Source of the DNA: Sheuella sp.
GTDB taxonomy: Bacteria > Pseudomonadota > Gammaproteobacteria > Burkholderiales > Burkholderiaceae_B
Assembly: GCA_030650995.1 (NCBI GenBank)
Contig: JAUSCY010000025.1
Coordinates: forward strand, 1 to 64,000
Reading direction: 5' to 3'
DNA: 64,000 bases
Under the pieces are notes generated by a model. The model saw only the letters and a program-made list of their open reading frames with translations. It made no database searches and was not told the origin of the DNA. The translations under genes and the position numbers were made by a program. The first letter of the stretch is position 1. Each line of letters starts with the position of its first letter. Shown here one piece after another: positions 8,534 through 17,027 of this stretch.

Positions 8534-10222
8534 ATGATGCTGACCTTGCATGATCCAAAAAAAACACGTGAACAATATTCAAGTGGTGCCTGGCAACAGG
8601 ACACCATGTTCATGCTGTTGCGCGAGAACGCCCGCAATAAAGGCGATGTTGTTGCTCTACGTGACGCAACAACTTCCCTGACCTGGAACGAGGTGCTTCA
8701 AGCAGTAGAGGGTGTGGCACAAAGCCTGCACATCGCAGGTCTGCGTGAAGGTGATCGCGTAGCAATCTGGCTGCCAAGTCGTGTTGAGAGTGTAATTATT
8801 TTTCTTGCCTGTTCACGCAACGGCTATGTATGCTGCCCTTCCCTGCACCAGAGTTACACCGCGGCTGAAATCATCACATTACTCAAACGCATCCGTTGCA
8901 AGGCATTTTTTACGATGCCCGCCTATGGAGCCGATGCAGCCAAGACTTCTATTTTCAACCTTGTTCAGGACGTCCCTACGCTAATTAATACCTACGCGCT
9001 TGGAGATAATTTCAATCATAATCAGGCGTGCCAGATTCCTGATACGCATCAATTTCCAAAACCTCTTGCAAGCTCTGTGGACATGCCTCCACCTGACTTG
9101 AATCCCGATAAAATTGTCTATCTGGCATTTACTTCAGGTACAACTGGCTTGCCCAAAGGCGTCATGCACAGTGACAACACCTTGCTTGCCAATGGCCGTG
9201 TGCTTGTCAAGGACTGGCACCATAACGAATTCAGTGTGCTCTTGACACTCAGTCCTCTCAGCCACCATATAGGAACGGTTGGGGTCGAGCAATGGCTAGT
9301 CGCAGGTATGCAATTAGTTATACACAACCCCGCCGCAGGCATTGCTGCCCTGGACTTGATTATCGATACCCATGCGACCTATGTGATGGGTGTTCCAACC
9401 CACGCGATGGATATTCTCGATGAGTTTCGCCGTCGAGGCCTGACGGCAATGGGCAAAGTCAAATCGTTTTATATGGCAGGGTCTCCCATTCCTCAGGAGG
9501 TTGCGGAACAATTTCTGCGCATTGGAATCACCCCGCAAAATGTCTACGGCATGACTGAAAATGGTTCTCATCAGTACACCTTGCCAACAGATCCAACACA
9601 GACCATTGTCTCGACGTGTGGACGCAGCGGGATGGGTTACGAAGTCCGGATCTTTGACGCCGAAAATTCCGATAAGGAACAAGCTGTTGGTGAAGTAGGT
9701 GAGATTGGTGGTCGGGGTGGATTGTTGATGCTGGGATATTTTGACGACCAAACAGCAACAGAAAACTCGTTTAACCGTAGTGGCTGGTTTATGACCGGTG
9801 ACCTCGGTGTGCTGGACCAACAGAACTGCCTCCAGATTGTGGGTCGGAAAAAAGATCTGATTATCCGCGGTGGACACAACATTCATCCTGCGCACATCGA
9901 AGATCTCGCGCATCGCCATACGGATATCGCCAAAGCCGCAGCATTCCCGATTGCTGACGATCGGCTCGGGGAGCGTGTTTGCCTGGCGATTATTCAGCGC
10001 CCCGGATCCAATGCAGGCGAAACACTCACAGCGAGCGAAGTCTTGATGCATCTGCACGTGATTGGCTTATCCAAATACGATATGCCCGAGTACTTTATTG
10101 TGATGGATCAGTTTCCTCTGACCGCAAGCGGAAAAATCCTAAAACGTGATCTGGTATTGATGGCTCAGCGCGGTGAAATTACTCCCGAGGCCGTACGCTT
10201 TAAAGCGACGCAAACGCAATGA
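8534..10222 (+). CDS. AMP-dependent acyl-CoA ligase (AliA/CaiC-like)
   Basis: ATP-using acid:CoA ligase of 562 residues. It carries the phosphate loop FTSGTTGLPKGVMH near residue 200, the GWFMTGDLG block, GRKKDLIIRGGHNIHP near residue 436, and the C-terminal catalytic lysine in ASGKILKRD near residue 531. The start is taken as ATG 8534, seven bases after AAAGGA; a TTG two codons upstream is less likely. It is 15 bases after the BadI-like gene and 16 before a hydratase. Its overall pattern resembles cyclohexanecarboxylate and carnitine/crotonobetaine ligases, so it probably makes the entry CoA ester of the pathway. Confidence 0.92.
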   Translation: MMLTLHDPKKTREQYSSGAWQQDTMFMLLRENARNKGDVVALRDATTSLTWNEVLQAVEGVAQSLHIAGLREGDRVAIWLPSRVESVIIFLACSRNGYVCCPSLHQSYTAAEIITLLKRIRCKAFFTMPAYGADAAKTSIFNLVQDVPTLINTYALGDNFNHNQACQIPDTHQFPKPLASSVDMPPPDLNPDKIVYLAFTSGTTGLPKGVMHSDNTLLANGRVLVKDWHHNEFSVLLTLSPLSHHIGTVGVEQWLVAGMQLVIHNPAAGIAALDLIIDTHATYVMGVPTHAMDILDEFRRRGLTAMGKVKSFYMAGSPIPQEVAEQFLRIGITPQNVYGMTENGSHQYTLPTDPTQTIVSTCGRSGMGYEVRIFDAENSDKEQAVGEVGEIGGRGGLLMLGYFDDQTATENSFNRSGWFMTGDLGVLDQQNCLQIVGRKKDLIIRGGHNIHPAHIEDLAHRHTDIAKAAAFPIADDRLGERVCLAIIQRPGSNAGETLTASEVLMHLHVIGLSKYDMPEYFIVMDQFPLTASGKILKRDLVLMAQRGEITPEAVRFKATQTQ

Positions 10223-10238
10223 ATAAGGAGAAATAACG

Positions 10239-11021
10239 ATGAGCGTTGAGCTTTCGATTGAAAATGGGCTGGCCCACATCAAACTGAATCGCCCTAAGGC
10301 GCTCAATGCGCTGAGCTTTACGATTCTGGGCGAACTTGATGCAGTAATTGATCAGGTATCACAAGCCGTGAAGAACAAAACTGTTCGGGGTTTGATTTTT
10401 ACAGGAGAAGGTGAAAAATCATTTTGTGCTGGCGCAGACATCACAGAACTCATGGACCGGTCCGTATTACAAGAGCACGAGGGAGCAAGAATCGGTCAGG
10501 CCGTATTTTCAAAAATAGCCTCGCTGGCCATTCCTTCTGTTGCCGTTATTCATGGTTATGCCTTCGGCGGCGGACTCGAACTCGCACTCGCATGCACATT
10601 CCGCGTAGCAACGGCACGCGCCAAGATGGGGTTGCCTGAAGTCAAGCTCGGTCTGATTCCTGGTTATGGTGGCACGCAGAGGTTACCGCGACTCGTTGGT
10701 GAGGGGCGTGCGCTGGATATCATCATGTCAGGCCGAACAGTCGATGCTGAAGAAGCTGAGCGGATCGGTCTTGTGAATCGCATCGTTGCAGATGCTGATC
10801 CTGTCACGATTGGCCAGGACTTCCTCGCACCATACCTCAAGCACAGCCTTGCCGCACTGGACTTCGCTCGCCAGGCCGTCACCAGGGGGTTGAATACAAC
10901 GCTGTCTGAAGGGTTACGTATCGAGCGGGACCTATCAACTCTCGCCTACCAGACTGCTGATGCAAAAGAAGGCATGAACGCCTTTGTTGAAAAACGTCCT
11001 GCACAGTTCAAAGATCACTAG
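10239..11021 (+). CDS. Enoyl-CoA hydratase (BadK-like role)
   Basis: Crotonase of 260 residues with both catalytic glutamates: Glu114 in GGGLELALAC and Glu134 in GLPEVKLGLIPGYGGTQRL. It should therefore hydrate a 2-enoyl-CoA to a 3-hydroxyacyl-CoA. A strong AAGGAG lies before the ATG. In the proposed ring-acid pathway it would hydrate a cyclohex-1-ene-carboxyl-CoA type intermediate, or act again on the opened dicarboxylyl-CoA. The gene belongs to the operon by spacing and direction. Confidence 0.93.
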   Translation: MSVELSIENGLAHIKLNRPKALNALSFTILGELDAVIDQVSQAVKNKTVRGLIFTGEGEKSFCAGADITELMDRSVLQEHEGARIGQAVFSKIASLAIPSVAVIHGYAFGGGLELALACTFRVATARAKMGLPEVKLGLIPGYGGTQRLPRLVGEGRALDIIMSGRTVDAEEAERIGLVNRIVADADPVTIGQDFLAPYLKHSLAALDFARQAVTRGLNTTLSEGLRIERDLSTLAYQTADAKEGMNAFVEKRPAQFKDH

Positions 11022-11064
11022 ACCAGACACTTATTATCGTTTCAATCACTTCTGATAAATAAAT

Positions 11065-11838
11065 ATGCAAATCAATCCAACATCTGACGCACCATCAAAA
11101 GGCTGCATCATCGTCACAGGCGCCAGTCGTGGCATAGGCGCAAGGATTGCACTGGGCTTAGCTCGCGCAGGTTTCGACGTCGGTTGTCTTTCCCGATCTG
11201 GTGACTTACCTCATATTGAGCAAGTGAGCCCGGAAATCAAAAAGCGCTGGCATCCCGCTAAGTGCGATGTCAGTCAAAGCGCACAGCTAGAACAGGCATT
11301 CCATCATATCGCTCAGCAATCAGGCAAACCCCTTGTCGGCTTAGTCAACAATGCCGGTATCCATTCGCAGGGTCGTATAGAAGCCATCACGCAGGAGGAG
11401 TTCAGGCGTGTGATGGATGTTAATACCTATTCGGTTCTGGCTGCGAGTCAGGCCATCTATCCGCACCTGCTAAATAATCAAGGTGGATTGATCGTCAATA
11501 TCGGCTCATTTTTTGACAAGCTTGGTATCAAGCAGCACTTACTTTACTGTTCAGCCAAAGCTGCAGTAGGCGCAATGACACGCTGCATGGCTGTTGAGTG
11601 GGCATCCAAAGGCATTCGCGCACTGAACGTTGCGCCTGGCTATATCATGACCGACCTGAATCGGGATGCCATGCAAACCGGACCACTCGCTGATTATCTC
11701 GCCAAGCGCATACCCGGAGGAAAACCTGGGCAGGCCGAGGATGTCGGCAATCTTGTGACCTCACTATTTGTACTTGACTCTCCATTCATGACCGGCGAAA
11801 CCATCTATATCGATGGCGCGCACGGCATGCTGGGTTAG
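11065..11838 (+). CDS. SDR-family 3-hydroxyacyl-CoA dehydrogenase/FabG-like oxidoreductase
   Basis: Classical short-chain dehydrogenase of 257 residues: TGASRGIG at 18-25, NNAG at 95-98, Asn120, Ser148 (NIGS), Tyr161 and Lys165 (YCSAK), then NVAPGYIMTDL. All four catalytic residues are present. In the operon it would oxidise the ring-hydroxyl of a hydroxyacyl-CoA, as BadH does in cyclohexanecarboxylate breakdown; the sequence alone does not distinguish this from other FabG-like enzymes. There is no clear ribosome site. A 43-base gap separates it from the hydratase and 11 bases from the next gene. Confidence 0.88.
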   Translation: MQINPTSDAPSKGCIIVTGASRGIGARIALGLARAGFDVGCLSRSGDLPHIEQVSPEIKKRWHPAKCDVSQSAQLEQAFHHIAQQSGKPLVGLVNNAGIHSQGRIEAITQEEFRRVMDVNTYSVLAASQAIYPHLLNNQGGLIVNIGSFFDKLGIKQHLLYCSAKAAVGAMTRCMAVEWASKGIRALNVAPGYIMTDLNRDAMQTGPLADYLAKRIPGGKPGQAEDVGNLVTSLFVLDSPFMTGETIYIDGAHGMLG

Positions 11839-11849
11839 AAGGAACTGAC

Positions 11850-13025
11850 ATGCATGTATTAAATCGACTCGACGCCGATCAAAAATGGTCTCAGGAAGAG
11901 ACCATGCTGCTTGACTCGGTACGTCAGTTAGCAAGAGAAAAAATCGCCCCACGCGCCGCGCATTATGACCAGACCGCCGAATTCCCTTGGGATAACGTCA
12001 AGGCGATTAATGAACTCGGTCTGAACACGATGTTCATTCCCGAGGAATATGGCGGCGCGCCACTCTCCTATGCGTGCTATCTGGCCTGTGTCCGTGAAAT
12101 CAGTCAGGCTTGCGCCTCTACGGGGATTATCTGGGCGACTAATTTCCACGCCATCAAACCACTGATGGACTATGGCAATGCGGAGCAAAAGCAACGCCTG
12201 TTACCTCGCATCGCAGAGGGTGGTTTAGCCGCCCTAGTGATCACTGAACCGAGTGCAGGTTCAGATGCAACAGGTATGAAAACCACTTTTACACCGGAGG
12301 GTGATTCGATCATCCTCAATGGCAGCAAGATTTTTATATCCAATGGGGATGTATCGGACCTGTATGTGGTGTTTGGAAAGTGGTCAGAAATTGAAGGTGC
12401 AAAGGAATCCATCTCTGCCCTGATTCTTGAAAAAAACACTCCGGGCTTTACGGTCACAGGTGTTGAAGACAAGATGGGAACAAGAGCATCGGGCACTGCT
12501 TCGCTTTCTTTTGATAACTGCCGTATCCCGCGTGCCAACCTCTTATGTAATCCTGGCGATGGCTTAAAAATATTATTAGCCTCGCTCAACAAGTCACGTC
12601 CGAGTGTCGCTGCCCACGCGCTGGGCATTGCCCGCGCCGCATTTGAAGATGCGATCGGATATATGAATGAACGCAAACAATCAGGTAAAAAATTGCTTGA
12701 ATTTCAGGGTTTGCAATTTAATATCGCAGATCTTGCCGCAGAACTTGTTATGGTCGAATCCTGGCTCTGGCGTGTCGCAAAGATGGTTGATGATAATGTC
12801 ACCGATATCGGTATCGAAGCCTCTATCCTGAAACTTAAAGCGACAGACCTGGCTATGCGCATGGCCACCGATGCGGTGCAGTTTCTTGGCGGCTATGGCT
12901 ACTGCAAAGATTATCGCGTCGAACGCTTAATGCGCGACGCAAAAATTACACAAATATGGGAAGGTACCAATCAAGTTCACCGTCAACTGATTGGTCGCAG
13001 TTTTTTGAAAAAGGATAAGAGATGA
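11850..13025 (+). CDS. Acyl-CoA dehydrogenase (AliB/CaiA-like)
   Basis: FAD-dependent acyl-CoA dehydrogenase of 391 residues. It has the substrate/FAD block ALVITEPSAGSDATGMKT, FLGGYGYCKDYRVERLMRDAKITQI, and the catalytic Glu371 in WEGTNQVHR. It introduces the alpha-beta double bond in an acyl-CoA and passes electrons to ETF. AGAAGGA precedes the ATG. The stop overlaps the next start (ATGA). It completes the dehydrogenate-hydrate-dehydrogenate-cleave set needed for ring acid or side-chain beta-oxidation in this operon. Confidence 0.94.
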   Translation: MHVLNRLDADQKWSQEETMLLDSVRQLAREKIAPRAAHYDQTAEFPWDNVKAINELGLNTMFIPEEYGGAPLSYACYLACVREISQACASTGIIWATNFHAIKPLMDYGNAEQKQRLLPRIAEGGLAALVITEPSAGSDATGMKTTFTPEGDSIILNGSKIFISNGDVSDLYVVFGKWSEIEGAKESISALILEKNTPGFTVTGVEDKMGTRASGTASLSFDNCRIPRANLLCNPGDGLKILLASLNKSRPSVAAHALGIARAAFEDAIGYMNERKQSGKKLLEFQGLQFNIADLAAELVMVESWLWRVAKMVDDNVTDIGIEASILKLKATDLAMRMATDAVQFLGGYGYCKDYRVERLMRDAKITQIWEGTNQVHRQLIGRSFLKKDKR

Positions 13026-13897
13026 ACCACAGCAAAACAATCGGTATCGTCGGCTGTGGCACCATGGGGACCGGGATCGCCATCGTCGCTGCGCGCGCTG
13101 GCTTTAAAACGCGCATTTATGACCTGCGCCCCGAACCTCTGGAAAACGCACGCAAACAGGCGGCAGCATTTCTTAAAAAATCAGTCGAACGCGGCAAACT
13201 TGCTGCCGGTGAAGACGCGCTCATCATGTCGCAGTTCCTGACAACAACTGAAATCCGTGACTTCGCAGATTGTGATCTGGTGATTGAGGCAGTTTTTGAG
13301 GATCTGAAAGTCAAACATAGCATTTTTAAGCAACTCAACGAAGTCTGTCACGCAGAAACGATCTTTGCCTCCAACACGTCTACGATATCAATTACAGAAA
13401 TCGCTGGCGGAAGTGGTCGCGCAGACCGGTTTGTCGGCATGCATTTTTGTTTGCCCGCCCAGCTCATGAAACTGGTAGAAATGTCGCCAGGAATGAATAC
13501 ATCCGAGGCGACATTCGACAAAGCCTGGAAACTCTGCGAAGACATGGGTCAGCGCCCTGTGCGCACGCGTGATACCCCCGGCTTTATCCTCAATTACTTT
13601 CTGATCCCCTTCCATAACGACGTCATCAACATGGTCGATCAGGGCGTTGCCTCCCCCGCCGATATTGACCTGGCCGTCAAAACAGCACTAGGCTACCCAC
13701 TGGGTCCACTTGAACTGCTGGATATGGTTGGAATGGATACGCAGCTTTTACTTTGCGAAGCCATGCATGGTCTGACCCACGAGCCCAGAGCGGCCTGCCC
13801 GCCTCTGGTCAAGCGCATGATCGGCGCGGGGCGACTCGGACGCAAATCAGGTCAGGGGTTTCACACCTATGACAGTAATAAAATTTTTGGAGCATGA
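13022..13897 (+). CDS. 3-hydroxyacyl-CoA dehydrogenase, N-terminal PaaH-like half
   Basis: NAD-dependent 3-hydroxyacyl-CoA dehydrogenase of 291 residues. It has GxGxxG at 11-16, SNTS near 117-120, the catalytic His141 with Glu153 (MKLVEM), and Asn190 in RDTPGFILN. The usual HFFNP around the catalytic histidine reads HFCLP here. The length is that of a 3-hydroxybutyryl-CoA dehydrogenase. Its gene overlaps the next by four bases, and that next gene encodes what in PaaH-type enzymes is the C-terminal half of the same chain, so the pair probably forms one two-subunit enzyme acting on a longer or dicarboxylyl 3-hydroxyacyl-CoA. Confidence 0.9.
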   Translation: MNHSKTIGIVGCGTMGTGIAIVAARAGFKTRIYDLRPEPLENARKQAAAFLKKSVERGKLAAGEDALIMSQFLTTTEIRDFADCDLVIEAVFEDLKVKHSIFKQLNEVCHAETIFASNTSTISITEIAGGSGRADRFVGMHFCLPAQLMKLVEMSPGMNTSEATFDKAWKLCEDMGQRPVRTRDTPGFILNYFLIPFHNDVINMVDQGVASPADIDLAVKTALGYPLGPLELLDMVGMDTQLLLCEAMHGLTHEPRAACPPLVKRMIGAGRLGRKSGQGFHTYDSNKIFGA

Positions 13898-14565
13898 TCA
13901 TGGGTTATCAGATTATTCAAGCTGACGCATCACGTTCATTTCCCGATCCACATGCGTTTTTTGACAACGCGAGCAAAGACGGTGCAGGGCTGATTTTTAT
14001 CGGACAAGAAGCTGGCGCGGCCTTTGAGGAGTCAATGGACCAAACGGCAGACGCATCTTTTGTCGCGATTGAACTAGGCACTGAATGCCTGGGTGTCCAC
14101 ATCGATCAAGACTACGGTCCTGAAAACGTTGTGGGTTTTGCAAGGTTTCGTCTCGGTGATGACGCCCCCACCAAACTCGTTGAATTAGTCCGGATGCCCT
14201 TCACGACAGAAAAGGCGCTGGCTGCTGCACGTGCATGTTTTGAATCGGCAGGATTGGTGGTTTCTGTCTGCGGTGACTTTCCCGGACGCATTCTGGATCG
14301 ACTCATCCGTCCCTATTACAACGCGGCACTGCGCAGGCTCGATGAAGGTCTGGCATCGGCAAATGATATGGATTTAACGCTACGTCTCGGACTCGGCTAT
14401 CCAGACGGTCCGATTGCTTTATTGAATCGTACAGGTTTGCATCACCACTACGAAGTGACTCAAGACCTTTTTGAACAGCTTGGTCAGGAGCCCTATGCGC
14501 CTGCACGTCGTGCGCGTAATGCCTGGATCAAACACAATCAGGAAAACGACGATGCAGCCACTTAA
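13894..14565 (+). CDS. C-terminal 3HCDH-domain protein (split PaaH partner)
   Basis: A 223-residue protein with no nucleotide-binding GxGxxG. Residues 1-120 look like the reduced Rossmann-like domain placed between the two helical domains of PaaH-type enzymes (KLVELVRMPFTTEKAL near 92-107), and residues 128-200 form a 3HCDH helical domain (GDFPGRILDRLIRPYYNAA, LGYPDGPIALLN). It cannot bind NAD alone. Starts ATG 13894 (overlapping the previous stop) or ATG 13900 are both possible. It probably assembles with the preceding dehydrogenase; a separate dimerising or regulatory role is the alternative. Confidence 0.78.
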   Translation: MIMGYQIIQADASRSFPDPHAFFDNASKDGAGLIFIGQEAGAAFEESMDQTADASFVAIELGTECLGVHIDQDYGPENVVGFARFRLGDDAPTKLVELVRMPFTTEKALAAARACFESAGLVVSVCGDFPGRILDRLIRPYYNAALRRLDEGLASANDMDLTLRLGLGYPDGPIALLNRTGLHHHYEVTQDLFEQLGQEPYAPARRARNAWIKHNQENDDAAT

Positions 14566-15664
14566 AGGCATCAAGGTTCTGGATTTCAGCACACTGCTTC
14601 CAGGACCAATGTGTAGCTTGATGCTGGCTGACGCTGGCGCAGAAGTCATCAAAATAGAGCGCAGCGCAGGAGATGAGATGCGCGCCTATATCCCGAAATT
14701 CGGGGCAGACAGTGTCAATTTCGCTCTTCTGAATCGCGGTAAGAAATCAGTTGTGGCCGATCTCAAATCACCTGGCATCATCAAGCTGATCGAGTCCCTG
14801 GTGATGCAAGCAGATGTTCTGGTTGAGCAGTTTCGTCCTGGCGTCATGGACAGGCTTGGACTTGGGTACGAGAAGCTTTCAAAACTAAATCCGCGTCTGA
14901 TCTACTGTTCCATTACGGGCTATGGTCAGACAGGGCCTTACTCACAGATTGCAGCACACGACCTGAATTACCAGGCTCAAACCGGGATGCTCAATCTGAC
15001 GGGAGATGACAGAGGTAAACCGGCATTACCACCGATGCTCACTGCAGATCTGGCGGGTGGTGCCTACCCTGCCATCATGAATATCCTGCTGGGCTTGCGC
15101 AAACGGGATCACTCAGGTGCCGGTTGTCATATTGATGTCTCTATGTCGGACAATCTCTTTACATTGATGTATTGGGGCTTGGGTAACGGCTGGACCGCTA
15201 ATCAATGGCCAACGCCAGGCAGTGATCTTGTAACCGGTGGGAGCCCACGCTACCAGATTTATCAGACTGCAGATAATAAATATCTGGCATGCGCGCCGAT
15301 TGAAGAGAAATTCTGGGCTAATTTTCTATCCGTCATCGGCGCAGTTGAACTGCACCATGAAAAAAACACCGCCCTGGTCAAAGCCAGCATCGCCAAAATT
15401 ATTGCAGGACAGACTGCAGCCTATTGGATGGAACGCTTCGGTGCTCTTGATACGTGTGTCTCTGAGATAGTTGGACTTGAGCAAGCTGTAACAGATCCTC
15501 ATTTTCAAGCCAGAGGGATTTTTGACCGAAGTATTTCCACAGCGCAAGGCGATCACATCACAGCTCTGCCAACAGCTGTGAGTAAAGTTTTCCTGGCAAA
15601 AGAGAAAGTCGATTCAAGCCCGAATCTGGGCCAGCACACAAAAGATTTTTTACAAAAAACCTGA
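14552..15664 (+). CDS. CaiB/BaiF family CoA-transferase
   Basis: Second type III CoA-transferase of the operon (370 residues). The N-terminal block is IKVLDFSTLLPGPMCSLMLA, followed by ITGYGQTGPY and the probable catalytic Asp166 in TADLAGG. The chosen ATG 14552 overlaps the end of the preceding gene by 14 bases and aligns with the family's usual N-terminus; an upstream in-frame start would add 27 unrelated residues. With the transferase at 6438 and the ligase at 8534 the operon has three ways to load CoA, which suggests CoA recycling from an end product to incoming substrate, or two substrates. Confidence 0.92.
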   Translation: MQPLKGIKVLDFSTLLPGPMCSLMLADAGAEVIKIERSAGDEMRAYIPKFGADSVNFALLNRGKKSVVADLKSPGIIKLIESLVMQADVLVEQFRPGVMDRLGLGYEKLSKLNPRLIYCSITGYGQTGPYSQIAAHDLNYQAQTGMLNLTGDDRGKPALPPMLTADLAGGAYPAIMNILLGLRKRDHSGAGCHIDVSMSDNLFTLMYWGLGNGWTANQWPTPGSDLVTGGSPRYQIYQTADNKYLACAPIEEKFWANFLSVIGAVELHHEKNTALVKASIAKIIAGQTAAYWMERFGALDTCVSEIVGLEQAVTDPHFQARGIFDRSISTAQGDHITALPTAVSKVFLAKEKVDSSPNLGQHTKDFLQKT

Positions 15665-15720
15665 CCATTTAATACCCGATTGATCATAAATAATCAGAAT
15701 ATTCATTAACGGAGCAAACT

Positions 15721-16935
15721 ATGAAACTCAAACTCACCTCACTCGCAGCGCTATCGCTCACTGCGTTATTTGCATCATGCGCCCACGCTCAGGCGAACAA
15801 ACCTGTCCGTATTGGTGCACTGGTAGATATGTCTGGCATTTACTCGGCCCATGGTGGCCCGGGAATGGTGACCGCGGTCAATATGGCAATAGAAGACTTT
15901 GGTGGAAAAGTCCTTGGTCGACCGATCGAAGTACTCTCTGCGAACTATCAAAATAAAGTTGATATCGCATCTGCGCGTGCGCGTGAGTGGTATGACCGCG
16001 ACGACGTCGATATGATTATCGAATCTACCGACTCTGCAGCCTCCCTTGCTCTGCAGCGTATTGGTGTGGAGAAAAAGAAAATTACGATTTTTGCTGGTTC
16101 AGCAACCTCAACGCTGACAAATGCGGAGTGTTCGCCATATGGCATTCACTATGTATATGACACCTACGCCTTGTCACACGGCACAGGCATTGCAGTGACA
16201 AAAGCAGGTGGAGACAGCTGGTTCTTTATCACTGCAGACTATGCCTTTGGTCAGGCACTCGAAAAAGACACGGCAGAAGTAGTCAAACAAAATAACGGCA
16301 AAGTGATTGGTTCGGTCCGCGCTCCACTCAACACACCCGACTTCTCTTCATTCCTGTTACAGGCGCAAGCATCCAAAGCTAAAGTCGTTGGACTGGCCAA
16401 TGCTGGAACAGATACCCAGAACTCAGTACGTCAAGCCAATGAGTTCGGCATCACCCAGGGTGGCCAGAAGCTCGTGACTTTGCTCGTGTTTTTACACGAC
16501 ATCAAAGGTCTTGGACTGAAAGCCGCGCAAGGTCTTCAATTTACAGATGGTTTTTACTGGGACTATAACGACGATACGCGCGCGTTTGCTAACAAGTTTT
16601 ACGCTCGACATAAAGGCATGCCCTCCATGGTGCAGGCAGGCGCTTACTCTGCAACCATGCACTACCTGAAAGCTATTGCAGCTGCCGGCTCAACCGATGC
16701 GGACGCTGTCGCAGCAAAAATGAAAGATACCCCCATTAACGATTTTTTTGCCAAGAACGGCAAAATCCGTGCAGATGGACGGATGGTGCATGACATGTAT
16801 CTCGCAGAAGCCAAAAAGCCATCTGAATCAAAAGGCGAATGGGATTTACTGAAAATCAATGCAGTCATTCCTGGCGACGAAGCATTTCGTCCGCTATCAG
16901 AAAGCGTTTGTCCTTTAGTTAAAAAACCAGGCTGA
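15721..16935 (+). CDS. ABC transporter substrate-binding protein (LivK-like, type 1)
   Basis: Periplasmic binding protein of 404 residues of the branched-chain amino acid/aromatic acid class. A signal peptide ends near AHA-QA (residue 24), the core starts VRIGALVDMSGIYS, and SADSA-like blocks (ESTDSAASLA) and FAGSATSTLTNAECSPY follow. Family members bind amino acids, amides or aromatic and alicyclic acids. It ends the operon, with a good ribosome site (CGGAG), but no LivHMGF permease or ATPase genes are present in the window, so it is an orphan that must borrow a permease. A stem-loop follows at 16951-16990. Confidence 0.9.
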   Translation: MKLKLTSLAALSLTALFASCAHAQANKPVRIGALVDMSGIYSAHGGPGMVTAVNMAIEDFGGKVLGRPIEVLSANYQNKVDIASARAREWYDRDDVDMIIESTDSAASLALQRIGVEKKKITIFAGSATSTLTNAECSPYGIHYVYDTYALSHGTGIAVTKAGGDSWFFITADYAFGQALEKDTAEVVKQNNGKVIGSVRAPLNTPDFSSFLLQAQASKAKVVGLANAGTDTQNSVRQANEFGITQGGQKLVTLLVFLHDIKGLGLKAAQGLQFTDGFYWDYNDDTRAFANKFYARHKGMPSMVQAGAYSATMHYLKAIAAAGSTDADAVAAKMKDTPINDFFAKNGKIRADGRMVHDMYLAEAKKPSESKGEWDLLKINAVIPGDEAFRPLSESVCPLVKKPG

Positions 16936-16950
16936 GATAGTCATCTCGAA

Positions 16951-16990
16951 AGCCACATTCCTGCGTGCCCTATGCACTGGAATGTGGTTT
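16951..16990 (+). terminator. Stem-loop after the catabolic operon
   Basis: CCACATTCC at 16953-16961 pairs with GGAATGTGG at 16979-16987, with an inner GTGC/GCAC stem, followed by a short TTT. It lies 15 bases after the stop of the binding-protein gene. The weak T-run makes it a possible rather than certain terminator. Confidence 0.55.
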
Positions 16991-17027
16991 AAAACCGGCA
17001 ATATATAAAAATTAATAAAGAGACATC

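Noticed and set aside
9314-10057. A 247-codon open frame on the minus strand
   Set aside because: It lies wholly antisense to the acyl-CoA ligase, whose motifs are continuous; the translation has no recognisable domain and looks like a shadow frame.
12170-12676. A 168-codon open frame on the minus strand
   Set aside because: Antisense to the acyl-CoA dehydrogenase; composition and lack of motifs mark it as a shadow.
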